Assembly: GCF_963583255.1 (NCBI RefSeq)
Contig: NC_084813.1
Coordinates: 14,583,799 to 14,647,798 of the forward strand
Direction of reading: 5' to 3'
Length of the DNA: 64,000 nt
From: Pyrus communis
Lineage: Eukaryota; Streptophyta; Magnoliopsida; Rosales; Rosaceae
Under the pieces are notes generated by a model. That model saw only the letters and a list, made by a program, of their open reading frames with translations. It was not told the DNA's origin and ran no database searches. Shown piece by piece: positions 55,695-64,000 of the stretch. How positions within the stretch are numbered: position 1 is the stretch's first letter; the number at the start of each line of letters is the position of its first letter. The translations under genes and the position numbers were made by a program.

Positions 55695-55890
55695 GACGAT
55701 GGTGATGGTGGCTAGCTTGGAATGGTGTCAGAGAGATCGAGGGAGGAGACTCGAAGTGGTGTCGGAGAGATCGAGGGTAAGGGGAGATGGTGAGGACGAT
55801 GGTGATGGTGGCTGGCTTGGAATGGTGTCGGAGAGATCGAGGAAGGAGGCTCAGAGTGGTATTGGAGAAATCGAGGGTGAGGGGAAAGTT
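55695..55890 (+). repeat. Two tandem copies of a 101 bp unit
   Basis: GACGATGGTGATGGTGGCT starts both copies (about 55695 and 55796). Each contains two TGGTGTCGGAGAGATCGAGG sub-repeats. The purine-rich open frame through it is a by-product. Confidence 0.85.
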
Positions 55891-55914
55891 TTAACAGTTT
55901 AGTGGAAAGTAAAT

Positions 55915-56600
55915 GCAAAAATAATAGATGTAGAAGCTCGTGGGGTTTCTTTTGTTTTTAAGAAGTTGTTGTGTAGAAAGTAAGTTTACTTTGATTGCAA
56001 TAAAATAAATTAAATGAGTTTGGTTTGTGGAGTTGACTTTGGATTTAACTACCAAGTTGTATCTATTTGGGATATTGAAAGGGTAATGCTAGCAAAATCA
56101 AAATTTTAAATCAAAATTGAAAACCAAATGATGTGTTACTAATAGAAAATAAGCACATTAATCAATGCTAAAGTAATGATCCAATCATCAACAACCATAT
56201 CATTTGGTTTGCAAATTTGGTTTAAAAAATTTGGTCTTCCTTTTTAAACCAAATTTGCAAACCAAATGATGATGTTGTTGTTGATGATTGGATCATTATT
56301 TGAGCATTGATTAACGTTCTTATTTTCTATTAGTGACACATCATTTGGTTTACAAATTTGGTTTAAAATTTTGGTTTCCCTAGCATTACCCTTCCAATAG
56401 TCCAAATAGATACAACTTGGCAGTATTTATTTTATTGCAATCAAAGTAAACTTACTTTCTACACAATAACTTATTAATAACAAAAGAAACCCCACGAGCT
56501 TCTACATCTATTATTTTTGCATTTACACCATGGACTAACTCATTGACTAATTTGGGTGGTAACATAAACTGTATTATTTGGTAGTAAAACCACAGTTTTT
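55915..56600. repeat. Family C end and two opposed family A MITEs
   Basis: A family C end (to 56010), then a family A MITE at 56084-56240 directly followed by a second MITE at 56246-56395 whose halves are in mirror order, then reversed family C (56400-56600). The arrangement is the mirror image of 23100-24240. Confidence 0.6.
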
Positions 56601-56601
56601 C

Positions 56602-57061
56602 ATGCCGTTATTGATGTTGTATCTTTAGCTTGGGATAAAGGTTGGCATTCCTTATGGATTGAATGTGACTCTTCACTGGTTGTTCATCTTCTTTCTTCAA
56701 CCTCACCTTCCTTGACATCTATCCCATCGAGGCTTTTGGTCAGTTGGCATAACTGTCAAGTTTTACTATTCTCCGTGCAAATTCAGATTTCTCATACTTT
56801 TAGAGAGGGTAATCAAGTTGCTGATTGTTTAGCCAATTATGGTGTTGATCACCCCAGTGTCCATTGGTGGGATTCATGTCCTCCTTGTGCTGCAGCTGCT
56901 TATTCTCAGAACCTTTCTAAGCCTCAGTCCCCCCTGACATATTGTATTTTTCTTGTTTATCAATAAATTCTCCTCAAAGTCTCTTCCCATGATATCAATG
57001 CTGAAGTGAGATGGACTTTGTGGCCAAATTTAAAAATAAATAAAATAAAATAAAAAAAAAA
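56602..57061 (+). mobile_element. 5'-truncated LINE insertion
   Basis: It interrupts a reversed family C repeat. Left flank CCACAGTTTTTCA (56590-56602) and right flank CCACAGTTTATCA (from about 57062) are a target duplication differing at one base. The insert ends in an A-rich tail (AAATAAATAAAATAAAAT... to 57060) and codes for the end of a reverse-transcriptase polyprotein. These are the hallmarks of target-primed LINE insertion. Confidence 0.85.
56604..56966 (+). pseudogene. LINE RNase H domain (C-terminal end)
   Basis: Reads AVIDVVSLAWDKGWHSLWIE, CDSSLVVHLL, then IQISHTFREGNQVADCLANY and GVDHPSVHWWDS to a stop at 56966. This is the RVT_3-type RNase H at the end of plant LINE polyproteins (E.DS..VV..L, H..RE.N..AD.LA). 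120 codons are open, but no start codon belongs here because the 5' end is truncated. Confidence 0.85.
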
Positions 57062-57690
57062 CCCACAGTTTATCAAGATATAAAACAGTATTATCCTATG
57101 TCCTAGTGAAATCAGTTGATGCAAAAACAAAAAATGGGAACTTTTTGTTGGCAATGTACATGACGAATGTATCTATGTTTATCCTTGGCACCTTTCTCTA
57201 TAGCAATTGGCTAAACTAAAGCTGAGGAATAGGCTTATAATAGCCTTGGATATTAACTTGTAAACCTAATTAACTGGACCGACCTTGAATTACAACTCAC
57301 ATATTCACCCGAGTTTCTCCTTAACTATAAGATGAGAAACAACTAAACCTGATATTCGTGTCGTGTTTTTTGTGTTCGTATCGTTTTCATGTCATACTTG
57401 ATATTTTAACGGGTTGTGTCAATGTAAGACCCGTTAAAATAAACGGGTATATGACCCAACCAGAAATTGACTTGTTAATATTAATGCTAGGGAAACCAAA
57501 TTCGCAAACCAAATGATATGGTTGTTGATGATTGAATCATTACTTAAACGTTGATTAACGTGCTTATTTCCTATTAGTGACACATCATTTGGTTAGGGAG
57601 ACCAAATTTTTTAAACCAAATTTGCAAATCAATATGATATGGTTGTTAATGATTGGATCATTACTTCAGTGTTAATTAACGTGCTTGAAA
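57062..57690. repeat. Reversed family C and family A pieces
   Basis: 57062-57485 completes the reversed family C copy interrupted by the LINE. 57486-57690 holds MITE pieces, ending at AACGTGCTTGAAAAAAATTA where similarity stops. Confidence 0.65.
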
Positions 57691-58527
57691 AAAATTAGGG
57701 TTCTTGGACAACACGGCCTTCAATGAGGGAGAATCAATAAGCATTGGAGAAGTTCTTTTTTAACTAAACTTGGGGGAACTGCATGACGGATGGAAGCGCA
57801 GGGAAAAGGGACTTGGAAAAACTTGGTAAGAGATATGGTACCAGTCTGAAACTAACAGACAAGAAGTTGGGTGGTGTCAACATAGGAAGGTGAGAAGTTG
57901 AAGGGACACTACTTGGGGGACGTTGTTATGCATTTAGCGACCTATATATTAAGCTACTAATTACAATTTTTAAACACACAAGTACACAAGATCAAAGACA
58001 GTATAGAAAGCAAGTGCGAGATCATTCCTACGATGATTGCACTAATATGCATCCATGTTATGATTCCTTACAATTTAAATTAATTCTTTTACAAAAGCTA
58101 TCAATTATGCATATAAAAGATTCAACAAAATAAATTGAGATGTCTTAAATTAAAGGGCCATTTTGGTTCCAGTCCCTAATCAACCTAGTTGTTAGAATGA
58201 AACCTTATTTGTTTAAATAGTTTGATCAAGGTCTCTAGCATCATTTAAGGGATTTAACTCATGCATTTATGCATTCAATATCCCACAAATTATGAAATTT
58301 AAACAAATCCAAATAATATTGTCACAAATATAACAATTACTTAAAAATCAATAATTGAGTAATTTGTTCTTCACATAGTTCTAGCAAAAAAAAAAAATGT
58401 ACCCACGTAATTATTAATATGGTACAAGAAATAACAATTGATATATTTTAAAACATAAAATAAACACATATAATTAGCATGGGTACGTTCATAAAAAAAA
58501 ATATTGGTACGAATTAAATTAAAAATA
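57691..58527. other. Non-coding segment, possible LTR relic
   Basis: No gene. At about 58010-58040 AAGTGCGAGATCATTCCTAC resembles the conserved AAG..GGATCGTTC motif in the nested LTR at about 33426-33445, so an old Athila-type LTR may lie here. Confidence 0.3.
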
Positions 58528-58685
58528 GGGAGTTTTAACGAAACTCTACATGTACTGTTCACTTTAACGAAAAATGTCAATTGTACTCTAAAATGTCAAT
58601 CTGGTACTATTCACTTACAATACCTTTTTGCTATTTTGATTAAAACTTAAAGTTTTCAAGCCATTTTCATTAGCTTTCCTTTAAA
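58528..58685. repeat. Short dispersed repeat, copy 1
   Basis: Starts GGGAGTTTTAACGAAACTC, contains TACTGTTCACTTTAACGAAA and TACTATTCACTTACAATACC, and ends TTTCATTAGCTTTCCTTT. I recall this type as very frequent in Malus/Pyrus sequence; class (MITE) is inferred from size and copy number. Confidence 0.65.
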
Positions 58686-58689
58686 AATA

Positions 58690-58870
58690 TGGGTACATAT
58701 TAAAATTCCAAACCATGGGTACAAATTAAATTGAAAATGTGGGTACATATTAAAATTCAAAATTATGGGTACAAATTAAAACTTAAAAACAATATTGGTA
58801 TAAACTAAAAAAAAATAAAAATAAAAATAAAAAATGGATACAAATTATAAATAGAAATATATGAAAAAAA
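58690..58870. repeat. Imperfect tandem repeat of a GGGTACAAATTAAA unit
   Basis: Five to six variants of GGGTACA(T/A)ATTAAA alternate with AAAATT/AAAATG linkers between the two short dispersed repeats. Confidence 0.6.
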
Positions 58871-58895
58871 AATAATAAAAAGATTATATTTGAAA

Positions 58896-59040
58896 GGGAG
58901 TTTTAACGAAACACTCCCGGTATTGTTCACTTTTAACGAAAAACCACATTTTTACCTTTCCCTGTACTATTCACTACACCTTTATTTGTCATTTTTCATT
59001 AAAACTAAAGTTTTTTTGGACTTTTCATTAGTTTTATTTA
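58896..59040. repeat. Short dispersed repeat, copy 2
   Basis: Second copy of 58528-58685 in the same orientation, starting GGGAGTTTTAACGAAACAC and ending near TTTTCATTAGTTTTATTT. Confidence 0.6.
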
Positions 59041-59200
59041 TTTGAAAATGATTAATAATTTTTCATTTTTAAATTAACATATAATGACTTATAAATAATT
59101 TAATATTTAAATAATGACATGAAGAAAAGTTAAAGAACTTGATCAAAAATAAAAAAGAAATAAGGTTTTAATTAATGAGAAGGAGAAATGAGGGATGTGA

Positions 59201-61517
59201 TGTCACAGCCCATCCCGAATTATTTTTATCGGTGGTGTGAAAAGAAGTTGCCCTTGGACGTTAGTTGGTGTTGTGGGTGATATGTTTTGGTTGTGGTCCA
59301 ATTCATGTTAAGTCTTAATTGTTTGGCCCCAATTAGAACTAAATTTTTCCTAGTTTATGGCAGCTTGTTTTGTTGCCAACTAGGACCACACACACTCACG
59401 CACACCAATACCCTTACCAGTTGACCTATCTCTCTCATCCCTCTCTCGGTTTTCATCCATTATCCATACAATTGTACGGTCAACTCATGAACCAATCAAT
59501 TCAGGCACGAATCGAGGTTTTGGAAGCCATCTTCGTGTTCCTCGTAAGCTTAAGAACACATCCATACCATTTTTAGAACATGAATCCTTCAAAAACCCGA
59601 GAACCCAGAAATTCCTGATTTGGGTTACTTTTCATGCAGTCGTGATCGTGGACTTTTCTTCGAGTTTTAAGGTTCTAGGGAGTTTTAGGACGTCTTCATG
59701 AAGCTCGAGGAAGAAAGTTGGAGTGTTTTGGACGTCGGGAAGCTTAGTTTTGGAGAGTTGCAATGGTGGTCGGATTATCGTAGGTTTTTTCGGTGAGATC
59801 CCGTTGGATTTAATTCCTAAAAGTGGTAAGGTTTTATTCTATTTGTTGTAATCTTCATTTTGGTACAAATTTCATGGATTTTGGTTAAGAAATGAGAAAG
59901 ATATGAAATTTTAAATTTTTTCCAGAAACCGGCGAAAATTCGAGTTTCAAACGACGGCGACCGGCGAGGCTCGATGGAGAAAGAGGCGAATATTCCGTCA
60001 GAGTTGACGGAATATTCTAACGGCGTCAGGTAATGCCGTTAACTTCTGTTAAGGTTTTAACGGAATATTACTAATGGTCATTAACTGTTCCGTTAGGGTT
60101 GGCCGCGCATGGGGGTGCGTCTAGCCGTGCCTTGGCCGGGTCATGGCGGCGTGTGGGTGGTCCAAAAATTATTTTAAAAATATTGGTTTGTTCATGAGGT
60201 TGAGTAGATCATGTTGGTATATTCAAATACCTCATTTGAGCAATGTTTGAGAAGTTATTAGCTAGTTTCGTTTATGTGCTTTAAATTAACGTTTATATAG
60301 TTGTTTCGCATATAAGTAAGACCTCTGCTGAGGACGAGAGCCATCAATCTAGGCTCGGGGGCTACGACCTTTCGACATATCAGTGAGTGGGCTTTTGGTT
60401 TTCCGTATATACCTATATACTTGAGATTTTTTCCCATAAATGAATTTGAATGATTATACATCTTGAAATGCTATGCAAAGTATCTGCCTATTTTATTTAT
60501 GCATTAGTAGTTGCATATATTTATGATTGGTGTTGCGGACACACAGGTAAGTGTCAAGTAAGTTCATAAATTAAAGATATGAGATTGCTTCAGTTATGCG
60601 AGATATGATGTGATGCATTGAAAGCTCATAAACCTGCACCCCGGTGTTAGTGCTCCCGCCCAGAGTTAGGGCACAGTCCTTCATGTGATGTTCACCTCCC
60701 GCACCATATGCTCACCTTGGATCCAAGTTAAGTGCACAGGCTTGTTGTACATACCACTTAGGTGGTTCCGATTCGTAGGTGACACATGATTATTCGCACA
60801 ATCTTCACGTGATTGTAGCACTAGAGCATATTTATTTTACACGTAGTCTTGTCGTACAGACCACTTTAGGTGGTTCTGACTCGTGTGCAGGATTTGATAT
60901 GATTGAGATTGGTTATGAGTTATAGACTCAACCGTGCAGATCACATTGGGTAGATCCGGCTGATATGATATCTGTCATTGATATATTTTAACTGGATTAC
61001 TTATGGCATTTCATTGAGATACTTTGGCATGGTATATTTCTATGGATTTTCATCCTGAGCAAGATTTCTGATATAGCATATATTATATTTTCTGGAAAAT
61101 TATACAGGTTTTACAGCGAGGGGTTAGAACTTTTGAGAAATGAAATGATTTTGAAAAGCTTTGTTTTTGCCCACTCGCACTTTCTGTTTTGCACTCCTTC
61201 AGGTTTTAGGTAGAAGTGCTTTGGTGGCTCACGAGGATTTCGACAGTGGTTCTGACAAAACATCATAAATGTAGGATCACCTTTGGGTGCCGTATAATTA
61301 GTACTTGTACTGCCTGACTGCACTTAGGCTACTTATGCTCTGGTTGTGTATTTCACCTTAATCTCGCACTAGCACCTTATTTTAGCTAGTACTTTTAGTA
61401 GTTTGGTTTTTATTCACTCGTATTTTTCTATATCATTATTGCTTCCGCACTGTGCACATGGTTACGTCACTCTCACGTGACTGCCAGCATGCCATTGGTT
61501 TAGGTCAGGGTTTGTCA
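59201..61517 (+). mobile_element. Solo LTR of the gypsy family, opposite orientation
   Basis: 2317 bp, ends TGTCACAGCCCATCCCG and GGGTTTGTCA, flanked by TGTGA on both sides (59196-59200, 61518-61522). It shares blocks with the other three LTRs (TTCCGTTA region near 60000, CCACTTAGGTGGTTCCGA near 60745, AGTGAGTGGGCTTTTGGTTT near 60383). More diverged, so older. No internal sequence. Confidence 0.95.
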
Positions 61518-61522
61518 TGTGA

Positions 61523-62141
61523 ACCTAATTGATCCTAAATTAAATAAATTATAAAAACACAATATAAAGAAAGTAGGCAAAGAAGAGTAATTGGCAGTAA
61601 AGGTTTAACGACATGATACGCAGCTGAGCGTTTTTTATGTAACCAACTAGGGCCATTCATGTCTCCTAGAACCGTATTCTCATTGCTGACTTACTATGCA
61701 GTCCATGGATTCCAGACGCTTGCTCACGGTACACCATTCGAGCTCCGTAAACGGGTTATTCACGGCGTGAACCCCCAAGCAATAAAAGCCCCTGTCATAA
61801 AAGATGTTTTGTCAAATACGATGTACTCTTGTAGTCATGAATAATTTAAGCAAAATACGCCGTAAATGCTATTCAAGGCGTTCTTTACATGCCTGGTATT
61901 AGATACAACGTTAATGGAGTGTCGTAATACTGCGAAACCAATTGCGTCATAACTTTGTGCTGTAATTTATATTTGATACGGCATTTGTTGAGTGTCGTAA
62001 TACTGTGAAGGCAATTACAGCATACGGCGTACATCGTAAAAGAAGACTACCATCAACAACTATTGCTGATTTTGCATGTCGTAGTTTACATTTATTTTTA
62101 TTTTTATTTTTAACAATTCATTTTAGATGGACCTCACTTCA
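61523..62141. other. Non-coding segment with internal repeats
   Basis: GTGTCGTAATACTG is present twice (about 61920 and 61993) with CAATTGCGTCATAAC/CAATTACAGCATACG after it. Such CGTAA-rich repeats are typical of DNA-transposon ends, but I cannot assign a family. 62093-62111 is a (TTTTTA)n tract. Confidence 0.3.
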
Positions 62142-62777
62142 TAAGAGCAACTCCACCGTGTGGAGTAGCCTGATAAACCGACTCGAGAACAAGGGGCAAT
62201 AGCCCTAGCAATGACATCCAGCCTATGCAGGCGATAGCGTAGGAAGGGGCTCGAGCGAGAGGCCCGGCGAGAATCGGTGGCCCGAGAGCCCAAGGTGGAG
62301 GTGATGCAACGCTGACATCAACCACGTTTTAATATTTTTTTAGTCAAGGGTGTGCATAACACACGCGCGTGGGGGCGCGTCCCCAACATGTTTTCAGGCG
62401 GTGGGGCCCGCAGCGTAAGCCTACGCAATGTTACCGTTGGAGGCCACGTGGTAGCTTCGCGTCAGTTGGATTTCAACAGTTAATTTTTGTGGACCGTTGG
62501 ATTTCCAACGGTAAAAAAAAATTCAAACCTTCATTAATTTCATCCATTGGGTTTGAGATCAACGGTCCATGTTATTCGCCTTTATAAATTAAAAAAAATA
62601 ATGGTAAAAAAATCTGAAATTTTACCATTGTGCCACGTGGCACAATATGGAGGATTGGATTTCAATTTTTTTTTTAATCCAACAGCAGAAATTAATTAAG
62701 TTAATAAAAAAATTTAAAATTAATAAGAAATCCGAAAAAAAATTAAAAAAATTAAAAAAAAAATTATTTTACTTTTC

Positions 62778-62785
62778 TATAAATA
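62778..62785 (+). promoter_or_regulatory. TATA box of the Harbinger ORF1
   Basis: TATAAATA 109 bp upstream of the ORF1 ATG at 62894. Confidence 0.6.
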
Positions 62786-62893
62786 CCTTCTCATTATCTT
62801 CTACCTTACACCACAATTTCCTATTTTCTTAAATATTTTCAACCATATTCAAATCTTTCTCTCAAAGTTTCAATCCAATTGGTTTCCAACAAA

Positions 62894-63965
62894 ATGACTA
62901 ATGATGCAAGTACGAATTGGGCGCTTATTGAAGATGTTACGTTGTGTTTTAGCTGGGTTGAAGTTACTCATGATCCAATTACGGGTAATGAGATGTAGTT
63001 GTGAGAATAGGGGAGTCTTATTCATACCAATTATCTTGAGAAAATTAGTGGGAAAAGAACCAAAGAATCGATGTTCAGTCGTTGGAGAATACTTAGCCAA
63101 TCGTTTAGTATGTGAAAAGACGTCTTCACACAAGCTAGTAGTAATCTTCGAAGTGAGGAAAATTTAGCGGATCAAGTAACAATATATTATTTATTTCTTT
63201 GTACTATACCCAAATTTACATTAGATACTTTGATTATAATTATTTCTTCTCTCGCATTGTGTAACACTTCAAGCACAAGGTTGGTATAATACCAAAACCA
63301 AAAACAAAAACTAATCATTCAACCGGTGGGAATGTTGGAATATTGTCAAAGATTGTCCTAAATTTAGAGTTGTGCCTATCAGTCCATAAGTTGTCATGAA
63401 CTGCACTCATCTACACTCTACACCTGATCATACCTGCATGTTCATGAAGATGACGCAGAAGAAGACACGGCCCCTGAACAAGCATCGGGGTCGACCTGTT
63501 ATCCAATTAGGCCTCAAGGTGAGAAGGCTCCAAAGAGAAAAGGGAATGCTTCCAAGAATGATTATGAAAAATATATGGAATAACTTGCTCGCCAAGGTGA
63601 ATTGACTTTGGCATGGGAAATGGCTAAATTTGAGGATGATAAGGCTAGAAAGGAGGCAAAAGCTACAGCTACTGAGAGATTATTTCAAGCTAATGAGAGA
63701 GAAAAAGAGCTACTTAGGCAAGAAAGGGAAGAGATTAAAGAAGAAAGAAGGGCTCAACAAGATCGTGACATTATGAAGGAGCCTTAAGAGGGGAAGCCAC
63801 CGAATTCTAAATATTTTTGGAATTCGGAGAAAGCGGACGTGGTGCGAAGGAGGCATGCAAGGGAAGCGTTAGTAAGAGGAGATGGTCCTAGCACCACAAA
63901 AGGAGATGATCCTAGCACCACAAATTGGTTAGGTAATGATTTTCCATTCACGAGGGACTAGGGAA
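62894..63965 (+). pseudogene. PIF/Harbinger ORF1 (Myb/SANT-like, NAM-associated C-terminus)
   Basis: Exon 1 (62894-63175) reads MTNDASTNWALIEDVTLCFS, WVEVTHDPITGNEM, then stops, then ISGKRTKESMFSRWRILSQS and NLRSEENLADQ, ending at a GT donor. Exon 2 (from about 63270) reads AQGWYN, ECWNIVKDCPKF, DDAEEDTAPEQAS, then the NAM-associated coiled part LARQGELTLAWEMAKFEDDK ... EREKELLRQEREEIKEE and NSKYFWNSEKADVVRRR. Plant proteins of this type (often labelled glutathione S-transferase T3-like) are the DNA-binding partner of the Harbinger transposase. At least five in-frame stops and frame changes show decay. The C-terminal coiled part stays open for 60 codons. Confidence 0.85.
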
Positions 63966-64000
63966 TTTGTATTTAATCGGAGCCATTAATTTTCCAATCA

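Larger units (their letters stand above)
62145..64000 (+). mobile_element. PIF/Harbinger transposon, right end outside window
   Basis: It starts GAGCAACTCCACCGTG directly after TAA (62142-62144), fitting the PIF/Harbinger end (GAGCA.CTCCA) and TWA target. A GC-rich leader, a perfect palindrome GTGCCACGTGGCAC near 62630, a TATA box and an ORF1 relic follow. The DDE transposase (ORF2) is not in the window. Confidence 0.7.

Noticed and set aside
55657..55902. 81-codon frame
   Set aside because: It is produced by two copies of a 101 bp purine-rich repeat; the reading is an accident of the repeat length.

Overview
The window is plant nuclear DNA: spliced genes with AT-rich GT-AG introns, A/T-rich intergenic sequence, and many LTR retrotransposons, CACTA and PIF/Harbinger transposons and MITEs. 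The repeat types (including a roughly 150 bp repeat that starts with a GGGAGTTTTAACGAAA motif) and the triterpene cyclase fit a Rosaceae tree, perhaps apple or pear. That assignment comes from recognition only, without a database search. The only complete host-type gene I can support is an oxidosqualene cyclase (OSC) on the minus strand at 11209-16522. It has 15 exons that join without a break into a 760-residue protein.

Layout. 1-7413: the right part of a CACTA transposon on the minus strand. It has a potentially intact four-exon transposase (852-4390) and, downstream of it, four exons of a kinesin-5 gene fragment (53-660); the left end lies outside the window. 7414-10628: a copia gag scrap and a decayed LTR-flanked non-coding element. 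11209-16812: the OSC gene and its TATA/(GA)n promoter. 17505-19314: a 380 bp direct repeat flanking a zinc-finger-homeodomain gene fragment. 19033-20679 and 43233-44880: the arms of a near-identical 1.65 kb inverted repeat enclosing about 22.5 kb. 20680-25522: foldback elements, MITEs and a repeat array.

25523-40364: a Ty3/gypsy element on the minus strand (LTRs, tRNA-Met primer site, broken gag, protease, RT, RNase H and integrase). It is split at 30385-35547 by a second, truncated LTR element that uses a tRNA-Asp primer site and carries a 444-residue gag-like ORF. Beside that lies a plus-strand 210-residue coiled-coil ORF of unknown function. 40365-53103: arrays of an AT-rich repeat unit and MITEs, interrupted by a solo LTR (47674-49872) with perfect target duplications. 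53104-59040: retroelement scraps, local tandem duplications and a 5'-truncated LINE tail. 59201-61517: a second solo LTR of the same family in the opposite orientation. 62145-64000: the left part of a PIF/Harbinger element with a decayed Myb-like ORF1.

The OSC would cyclise 2,3-oxidosqualene to a triterpene scaffold. No cytochrome P450, glycosyltransferase or acyltransferase lies beside it, so the window shows no triterpene gene cluster. Nearly everything else is transposable-element sequence, and the main interest lies in gene fragments caught inside or between elements and in the rearrangement history.
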